Shown piece by piece: positions 57,513 through 64,000 of a stretch of DNA of 64,000 nucleotides. The position numbers and the translations under genes were made by a program. The notes below the pieces were generated by a model, which saw only the letters and a list, made by a program, of their open reading frames with translations, did not search any database and was not told the origin of the DNA. The DNA comes from Valencia hispanica (Eukaryota; Chordata; Actinopteri; Cyprinodontiformes; Valenciidae), in the NCBI GenBank assembly GCA_963556495.2, contig OY747713.1, forward strand, positions 34,111,961 to 34,175,960, read 5' to 3'. How positions within the stretch are numbered: position 1 is the stretch's first letter; each line of letters begins with the position of its first letter.

Positions 57513-58954
57513 CAGTCGTGGCCAAAAGTCTTGAGAATTACATAAATATTGGAAATTGGAAAAGTTGCTGCTTAAGTTTTTATAATAGCAATTTGCAAAT
57601 ACTCCAGAATGTTATGAACAGTGATCAGATGAATTGCATAGTCCTTCTTTGCCATGAAAATTCCACTGCATTTCATTGCTGTCATTAAAGGACCAGCTGA
57701 GATCATTTCAGTAATCGTCTTGTTAACTCAGGTGAGAGTGTTGACGAGCACAAGGCTGGAGATCCTTATGTCAGGCTGATTGGGTTAGAATGGTAGACTT
57801 GACATGTTAAAAGGAGGGTGATGCTTGAAATCATTGTTCATCTATTGTTAACCATGGTGACATGCAAAGAAACGCGTGCAGCCATCATTGCGTTGCATAA
57901 AAATGGCTTCACAGGCAAGGATATTGTGGCTACTAAAATTGCACCTAAATCAACAATTTATAGGATTATCAAGAACGTCAAGGAAAGAGGTTCAATTCTT
58001 GTTAAGAAGGCTTCAGGGCATCCAAGTCCAGCAAGCGCCAGGATCGTCTCCTAAAGAGGATTCAGCTGCAGGATCGGAGTGCCACCAGTGCAGAGCTTGT
58101 TCAGGAATGGCACCAGGCAGGTGTAAGCGCATCAGGGACAGATTGATCTTCTGCAGAAAGTATGGTGAATGGACTGCTGAGGACTGGGGCAAAGTCATAT
58201 TCTCTGATGAAGCCTCTTTCCGATTGTTTGGGGCATCTGGAAAAAGGCTTGTCCGGAGAAGAAAAGGTGAGCGCTACCATCAGTCCTGTGTCATGCCAAC
58301 AGTAAAGCATCCTAAGACCATTCATGTGTGGGGTTGCTTCTCATCCAAGGGAGTGGGCTCACTTACAATTTTGCCCAAAATCACAGCGATGAATAAAGAA
58401 TGTTACCAAAACACCCTCCAACAGCAACTTCTTCCAACAATCCAACAACAGTTTGGTAAAGAACAATGCATTTTCCAGCATGATGGAGCACCGTGCCATA
58501 AGGCAAAAGTGATAACTAAGTGGCTTGGGGACCAAAACATTGAAATTTTTGGTCCATGGCCTGGAAAATCCCCAGATCTTAATCCCATTGAGAACTTGTG
58601 GTCAGTCCTCAAGAGGCGGGTGGACAAACAAAAACCCACTAATTCTGACAAACTCCAAGAAGTGATTATGAAAGAATGGGTTGCTATCAGTCAGGATTTG
58701 GCCCAGAAGTTGATTGAGAGCATGCCCAGTCGAATTGCAGAGGTTCTGAAAAAGAAGGGCCAACACTGCAAATACTGACTATTTGCATAAATGTCATGTA
58801 ATTGTCAATAAAAGCCTTTGAAACATATAAAGTGCTTGTAATTATATTTCAGGACATCACAGAAACAACTGAAACAAAGATCTAAAAGTAGTTTTGCAGC
58901 CAACTTTGTGAAAACTAATATTTGTGTCATTCTCAAAACCTTTGGCCACAACTG
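57513..58954 (+). mobile_element. Tc1-like transposon, complete ends, internal deletion
   Basis: 1,442 bp flanked by TA. The ends are CAGTCGTGGCCAAAAGTCTT and, reversed, CAGTTGTGGCCAAAGGTTTT, so TIRs are clearly older than those of the element at 26832. The transposase is on +. Its 3' half is a long open frame (57876-58778). An internal deletion has removed part of the DNA-binding domain. Confidence 0.92.
57854..58778 (+). pseudogene. Tc1-like transposase with deletion and frame shift
   Basis: It starts MVTCKETRAAIIALHKNGFT with a helix-turn-helix (GKDIVATKIAPKSTIYRIIK), shifts frame near 58040, and after a deletion near 58125-58137 resumes as RDRLIFCRKYGEWTAEDWGK. The DDE domain is intact: FSDEASF, FQHDGAPCHKAK, KSPDLNPIENLWSVLKRR. 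It ends KKKGQHCKY. The frame is open for 300 codons from 57876, but with the N-terminus out of frame, so no intact enzyme results. Confidence 0.9.
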
Positions 58955-59689
58955 TAGATTTCCAGGGTTCACTACCTTGACATTTAAAAGATGAACAAAG
59001 TATATCTTTACATATGGCCATTTATGTTCGTACTATATTTATGCTCTTCTTGCAGTGTCCTATGTGGATCAGGGTTTGCCAGTGGAAGTACTTTAAAGCT
59101 TTAATCAAAAGGTCTATGCAGCTTGACATCTGTTGTTGCTAAGATATTGTTTAAACTGAAATGTTAGAAGTCAGAAACCCTTGTTTGTCCTCTGTAGCCG
59201 TATTATGTTTATTTACCATGTTTAAATGTTTCAAGTCTGTGACACTAAGTTGTTTATTTCCTAAATGTCTTCAGAATTGCAAATTTTTATTTTCTAAAAT
59301 GATTCTTCTGATTAGAACACAAATTAAGGGGCTATTTTAGATATCTTGTTGTGTTGTACTTGGTGCTGTTGCAAAAATAGATGTCTTTTTTTTTTGCTGA
59401 CTTGTTGCTGAATTTATTCTGCTTTTCTCACTCATTACCTTCATGCCTCCAATAGAGGTGAGGCTTCGTTACCTAAACTTTCCTAAAAAGTGGAAAAAAA
59501 TATGTCTTAAACACAAAAAGGTTTTGTTCAGTAAATATACTTCCGATCCAGCTACCGACACAAAACCCAAGTTAACAAATACAAAGTAATAAAAAAAACT
59601 TGCTTGACTCATTTGTGATAAAAGGAGAATAATTATTGAACATGTGTTGTGGAAAGAAATGTCTTCTTCCCTTCCTTTAATTTTACATA
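58955..59689. other. Intron, no feature recognised
   Basis: No exon or named repeat. Minus frame 59469-59726 (85 codons) is unassigned. Confidence 0.45.
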
Positions 59690-60615
59690 GTAAGACTGTA
59701 GTAGTTGCTGAAAAATACCACCTCACTATGATCTTCTCACCTTCAGACTTAGCTGTTCAGACTTTGGTGTAGTTTTTTTTGTGGGGTAATTCGCCATTTC
59801 CCTTCTAACTGTGTGTACTTATTTTTAAAGCAATACATTTTTATCTTATGAACCCAGACTACTTTCTCTCATTGTTACATTGGCCTGATCAAACTCCTGA
59901 AGAAAACTCAAAGCAGGCTCCCACATGCTTTTTCCTAACCAGTGGAGACTTGTGCAGTGACTGTGCCCAGATTTTGTTATGGTTAGGTGCATTACTTATT
60001 GTTTACAGAGAAAAATGTACCCAATAACTCCAGGTCGTGCTGAAGCCCTCTGTGAGAGGCCCTTTGCTTTTCTTATTATTGCTCTCACACCCTTGTCAAA
60101 AATCCTATGAAAACCACCTGGTTTTAGCTAGTTTATGGAGAGGTGATGTTCTTTTAATTCCCGGATTATGCTTACAGCTGTACTGACTGGAATGTTGAGG
60201 CATTTGAAAAAGATATCTGTAACTAGTGCCATCAGTATGTTCTGCAACAATAAAGTTTCAAAGGTATTAAAAGAGTTATTTACCTTTATCCATTAGGCTG
60301 TTTATCTTGTTTTATACCTTGGTAATAAGAGACATAGACATTTATAGGCCAACATTTGTGACTAAACTGGTCAGTATCAATTGTAACTGCTTTCTAAAGA
60401 CAAAAAGATTTCAACTTTTTTGGGCAGTTTTTCTCGTCTTGTGGTTCTGTGTCTATGCTCTATGTCATTCCACTTTTTAGCATAACTAATTTTTGTGCTT
60501 ATTTCTTTTGATATTTTTGTAAATGGTTATTACTTGTCACAGAAATATGTTTTAAATTTCATGTTAGTAGCCTCATTAGACACATATTTACTGAAGTAAA
60601 CTTTGACTTAGACAA
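59690..60615 (-). mobile_element. Tc1-like remnant, N-terminal half
   Basis: Antisense phrases such as TCTTTTAATTCCCGGATTATG, GTGCCATCAGTATGTTCTGCAACAATAA and GTAATAAGAGACATAGACAT with TTTATAGGCCAAC match the start of a fish Tc1 transposase and its upstream region. Inner AT-rich part is decayed. Confidence 0.6.
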
Positions 60616-61077
60616 TATGTATTCTCCCCACTGTACATTTTTTAGAGAGTTATAATGCTATTAATTTGGCTATTCTCAGCCCAAACATTTGAATCTGGAG
60701 TTCTCAATTTCTCACCCCTTTGAAGCTTTTTTTGTCATTATTGCCCTTGGTCTGGTTTTCTTTTTCCTGTTGAGCCCATGTTGTCTCAGTCCCCCGTCTC
60801 AGAGTCCATCAACCATGTAATTGTGAGCGCTTGTTAGAGTCGGAACTTTACACATGATTACATATTGTATTCCACTCATCAGTTAGAATATTAAGTGTGA
60901 TCGACACTGTAGTGTGGCAGTCTGCTTTAAATGGCTCACGATAGAATGTGTGATTAATCTGTTTGTTTAAATGTGATGACTTAGCAGAGCTGGCCTGTCT
61001 TATTTGAGACTGAATCCCTTGCTCCTTCTACCCCCTACCATACCCCTACCTATGTGTGCTTCTCTCCTGTCTGACAG
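60616..61077 (+). other. Intron before TM6 exon
   Basis: No repeat recognised. A pyrimidine tract (CTCCTTCTACCCCCTACC..TTCTCTCCTGTCTGACAG) serves the TM6 acceptor. Confidence 0.6.
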
Positions 61078-61177
61078 GGCATCCCTGTGGAGCTCCTGTG
61101 TGGTTCTTCCTCTGTTAGCGCTGACCTGGATGTCAGCTGTGCTGGCCATAACTGATCGACGCTCCACACTCTTCCAG
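61078..61177 (+). CDS. adgrb2: adgrb2 exon: TM6
   Basis: 100 nt between GTCTGACAG and GTGATG, phase 2 to phase 0. The first base completes Gly (after the loop-3 exon) or Met (after the cassette exon). It reads [20 protein letters not shown] then [13 protein letters not shown]. The helix with its conserved Trp and the third extracellular loop (TDRRS) are almost invariant in ADGRB receptors. Confidence 0.95.
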
Positions 61178-61209
61178 GTGATGTGTGCCACAAGAACAAG
61201 CTCATGCTT

Positions 61210-61268
61210 ATGTACTCTCTCTCTCTTTTTTTTTCTCTCTCTCTCTCTCATGCACACACACACACATA
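61210..61268. repeat. (TC)n / (CA)n microsatellite
   Basis: TCTCTCTCTC then CATGCACACACACACACA directly after the TM6 exon. Confidence 0.9.
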
Positions 61269-61299
61269 AACCACTTTAATTCAATGCAACTGTTGAAAG

Positions 61300-61570
61300 A
61301 AGGGTGTATTCACACCAGAAAGGTCCGTTAGTTCACCATCTTTGGTCCAGACCAAAGGTTTTTTTTGCTGCGTTAGTATACTTTTTTTTTGTTTAAACCG
61401 ATGAAGTTTGGTTCCTTTCCCACTCGATTTGCTCCGCAACAGGGTTTGTTTGGAACTGCTCCGAGACCACCTCTTCTGCTGGGTGTCGGATCGCTTGTTT
61501 GGTGCACACCAGAGTTCTCTCGGTTGTATTCACACCGGCGTAAAATGTTCGGACTAAGGCAGGAAACAAA
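61300..61570. mobile_element. Candidate MITE (GGTCCAGACC motif)
   Basis: GTATTCACACC occurs at both sides (61307 and 61526), with CTTTGGTCCAGACCAAAGG, a perfect short palindrome, and a GC-richer interior. The layout recalls a family of fish DNA elements, but no inverted ends were found. Confidence 0.4.
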
Positions 61571-61981
61571 TTTGAGTTTCATAAGATTCATAATTTGTTA
61601 AAAACTGTTGATCTACTGTATAACACAATATCAAACTATAATAAATAAGATAGTAAGTGTGTATCTTACATTAATATTTGTTGGTATTTGTTGGTAAAAT
61701 ATTAAGTATTACCTTACTTAGTCTTAGGAGAAGGCTGAAAACGTAGATGTGTGGAAGTTTGCATTATCTCACAAATCACAATAGGTAAAATGAAAGGAAA
61801 ACCTTATATGATAACTAATATATATAATATTAATACATACAAGACAACTAAGTAATTTAAATGTGAAAATCAAACTGTGAGAAAAATATTGAATCTCAGC
61901 ATACCCAATCACCAAAATTCTAAAAAAACAAAACATTTGGACGGAATGTATGGAAACTAACTGGCATATTTTTTCTTTCAG

Positions 61982-62053
61982 GTCCTCTTTGCCGTTTTTG
62001 ACTCTGTCCAAGGTTTTGTCATCATCACTGTCCATTGTGCTATGCGCCGAGAG
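61982..62053 (+). CDS. adgrb2: adgrb2 exon: TM7
   Basis: 72 nt, 24 codons, phase 0 at both ends, between TTTCTTTCAG and GTGAGT. It reads [20 protein letters not shown] then MRRE, the seventh helix and the start of the cytoplasmic tail. The Gln-Gly in the middle and the HCxxRRE end are usual for the subfamily. The next exon (V-Q-D.. in relatives) is beyond the window or not recognisable. Confidence 0.95.
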
Positions 62054-62924
62054 GTGAGTTTGATTTCTTGCATCGACTGATCAAGTCTTACAGTATGTTG
62101 AGTTCAGGTGATATTTTTTCATATTAACACTGCTTCATGAGTTTCAATAGTTTCATTCCCATTGCTAGGTGGTACTGATTCGCCTTCCTTTCCTGAGTCA
62201 GTCCGAGGCTGTGATCCAACTTGAGTGGATCAAGTGGGGGGGCGGTGGGTTAGCATGGGTTTATGCCCTGTGTTGCTGCACCTTCTTCTCATAATGCATT
62301 ATTATAGTGAGCTATTGTCTGACTGATCCAAGTGTGCTTTAAAGACCTTACAAAATGCTGTATGGAATAAGACGATAAGTCCCCAACTAACAGCCCCCAG
62401 TGCCTTTTAGCCAGAGGCTTTGCATTACCCAGAAGGATCGTGCATTCTCAAGTCATTATGCACATACAAGTTTCCATGTCCTTGAAATGGACGTAAGCAC
62501 TCCTACTCACACACACACAGATGCACACGCACGCACACTTTACAGTGACATCACTTTTTAGTAAATGTATGTGATCTGTTGCTATTGCGAGCGCACGCAA
62601 CGGCAACAGGTGAGTGAGGTAAGCATACAGGTTCATCATTCACTGTGAGATCATTAGTGAATTTGACGCACTGCATAGAAGAAGTGAATATTCAGGTGCT
62701 CCAAACATTTAGCTGCATTATATCAATATCACAAAAGCAGCAGGAATCAGTGTACTCAGGAATTATTTATTGTAAATGTATGAAAATCCCCCTGCAAGAG
62801 ACCGAGTGCAAATCCTTCTACAACTGGTGCATCGGCAGTATGGAGAGGGAAAAAAAGAGAATGAGAGGATAATTAGGAAGTATTACTATGCAAAACACGA
62901 TACCAGACACTATAAAGTTTGATA
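62054..62924 (+). other. Intron after TM7 exon
   Basis: No exon for the receptor tail found. Short (CA)-rich piece near 62504-62540. Confidence 0.5.
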
Positions 62925-63830
62925 GAACCTACAGTGTCGATATAAAGTAATCACCCTTTTAGGTGTTTTACCCTTTTTATTACTTTTACTAATCAGTTAT
63001 GATCAACAACATTTGGCTTTTTTGACAAAATAATTGACCAACAAAACCCTTAATGTTTAATGTTAGGGTGGGTTAGGGTGCAAAACTGTTAAAGCTCTAT
63101 CAGGTTCTGTGGGGATCAGCAGTGAAAGTAAATCTTCTCCGAAGCCGTAGTTCTCTTGCAGATTGAAACAAATTGTCCTCTTGGATTTCCCTATATTTTG
63201 CTGCAGTCATTTTACCTTCTACCTTAACAAGTCTTCCAGGGCCTGCTGTTGAGAAGCATCCCCAGTGGGGGTAGTGTGTTTGTGGTGATGTGCAATGTTT
63301 GGTGCCCGCAAAACATAGCATCTTGTCTGATGGTCAAAACGCCCCAACTTGGTCTCATCAGAACAAAGAACTTTCTTCCAGTTGACCATGGAGTCTTCCA
63401 CATGCCTTTTGACTCATGCCGAGTCTCTGTCATCTCAGTTGGTGTAGCTTGCAACTTTTTCAGCATAGTCATAGGGGTACTGGTGGCTTCTCTAACTAAT
63501 TTCCTGCTTGCACGCTCTCTCTGTTTGGGGGACAGCCTTATGCAGGTAGATTTACATTTGCACCATTTTCCTTCCATTTTTTGATGATGGTTTTAACTGA
63601 ACAGCAGGAGATGTTCTGTGCCTTAGAGTTTTTTTTTTGTATCCATACCCTTACCTATACTTTTCCAATAACCTTTTCTTTGATTTGCTTGGAGAGTTAT
63701 TTTGTCTTTATGCTGTAATCGTATCCAGCAATACTGATTACCCGGTGAATGAACCTTCCATCTTTATAATATAATTACTTGAAACACACTCACTGCACTC
63801 ATGATGCAAAATATACAATTACAGGTCATT
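62925..63830 (-). mobile_element. Tc1-like transposon, minus strand, decayed
   Basis: The left part TACAGTGTCGATATAAAGTA with AGGTGTTTTACCC resembles a terminal repeat. The transposase is on minus. The right end is not clear because the sequence loses similarity near 63750. Confidence 0.75.
63090..63577 (-). pseudogene. Tc1-like transposase pseudogene
   Basis: Minus frames in pieces carry KQRERASRKLVREA (DNA-binding end), WKKVLCSDETKLGRF (first Asp of DDE), HYPHWGCFSTAGPGRLVKVE and RRRFTFTADPHRT (second Asp region). Frameshifts lie near 63225 and 63400, and the Glu end is lost. Confidence 0.82.
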
Positions 63831-64000
63831 TACCATTTATGTTAAGTGGTTTTATTTAATTGTCAATATTTTGTAGAAATCAGTTTTCAGTTTGTCATTA
63901 AAGGGTTTGTTTTGATAAATTCTGTTTTAGAAATAGCAGAATTCTGTTGATCATGACTGATTTGTAATAGCAATAAAAAGGGTAAGAAATTATAGGCACT
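63831..64000. other. Intron at window edge
   Basis: AT-rich, nothing recognised. Confidence 0.5.

Noticed and set aside
62054..63090. Search for the next receptor exon (cytoplasmic tail)
   Set aside because: No frame with V-Q-D..KC-like sequence between splice sites. The exon is presumably beyond 64000.

Overview
The window is vertebrate, almost certainly teleost, nuclear DNA. Nearly all of it is one gene on the + strand, an adhesion GPCR of the BAI/ADGRB subfamily, and ADGRB2 (BAI2) is the best paralogue match. Ten exons can be placed from splice sites, reading phase and protein motifs: 5610-5736 (GPS and tethered agonist), 31645-31748 (TM1), 32115-32217 (TM2), 32675-32825 (TM3), 36939-37008 (TM4), 38263-38329 and 50940-51025 (TM5), 53407-53505 (33-codon cassette in intracellular loop 3), 61078-61177 (TM6) and 61982-62053 (TM7). 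Every intron is GT-AG and all phases agree. The extracellular TSR, hormone-receptor and most GAIN exons lie before the window. The C-terminal tail exons lie after it.

Everything else is intron, heavily loaded with transposable elements. Tc1-like DNA transposons are the most common class (about eleven copies or fragments). The copy at 26832-28419 has almost identical terminal inverted repeats, so it is young. LINEs include two long L2/Maui-like copies (23740-26430 on +, 46965-50035 on -), an RTE/Rex3-like 3' end (7047-7912), and several orphan 3' tails. A 3.3 kb TTAA-flanked DNA element (40069-43366) has subterminal cAMP-response-element-like sites at mirrored positions. It carries a short first-exon-like ORF and a hAT transposase fragment. 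Long microsatellites (TA, CATA, CCAT, CTTC, ATT, TCTG, compound TG/CGTG) punctuate the introns.

Region by region: 1-5609 is upstream intron with Tc1 and LINE remnants. 5610-5736 is the GPS exon. 5737-31644 is a 25.9 kb repeat-rich intron between the tethered agonist and TM1. 31645-38329 is a compact cluster of TM1 to TM5 exons. 38330-50939 is a 12.6 kb intron with the TTAA element and the minus-strand LINE. 50940-62053 carries the end of TM5, the cassette exon, TM6 and TM7. 62054-64000 is the next intron, with a Tc1 remnant.

I found no bacterial-style operon, no CRISPR array and no RNA gene. I do not see a clearly new multi-gene system. The observations most worth following are the symmetric CxxCG-bearing cassette exon in the receptor, the Arg-for-His GPS site, and the TTAA element.
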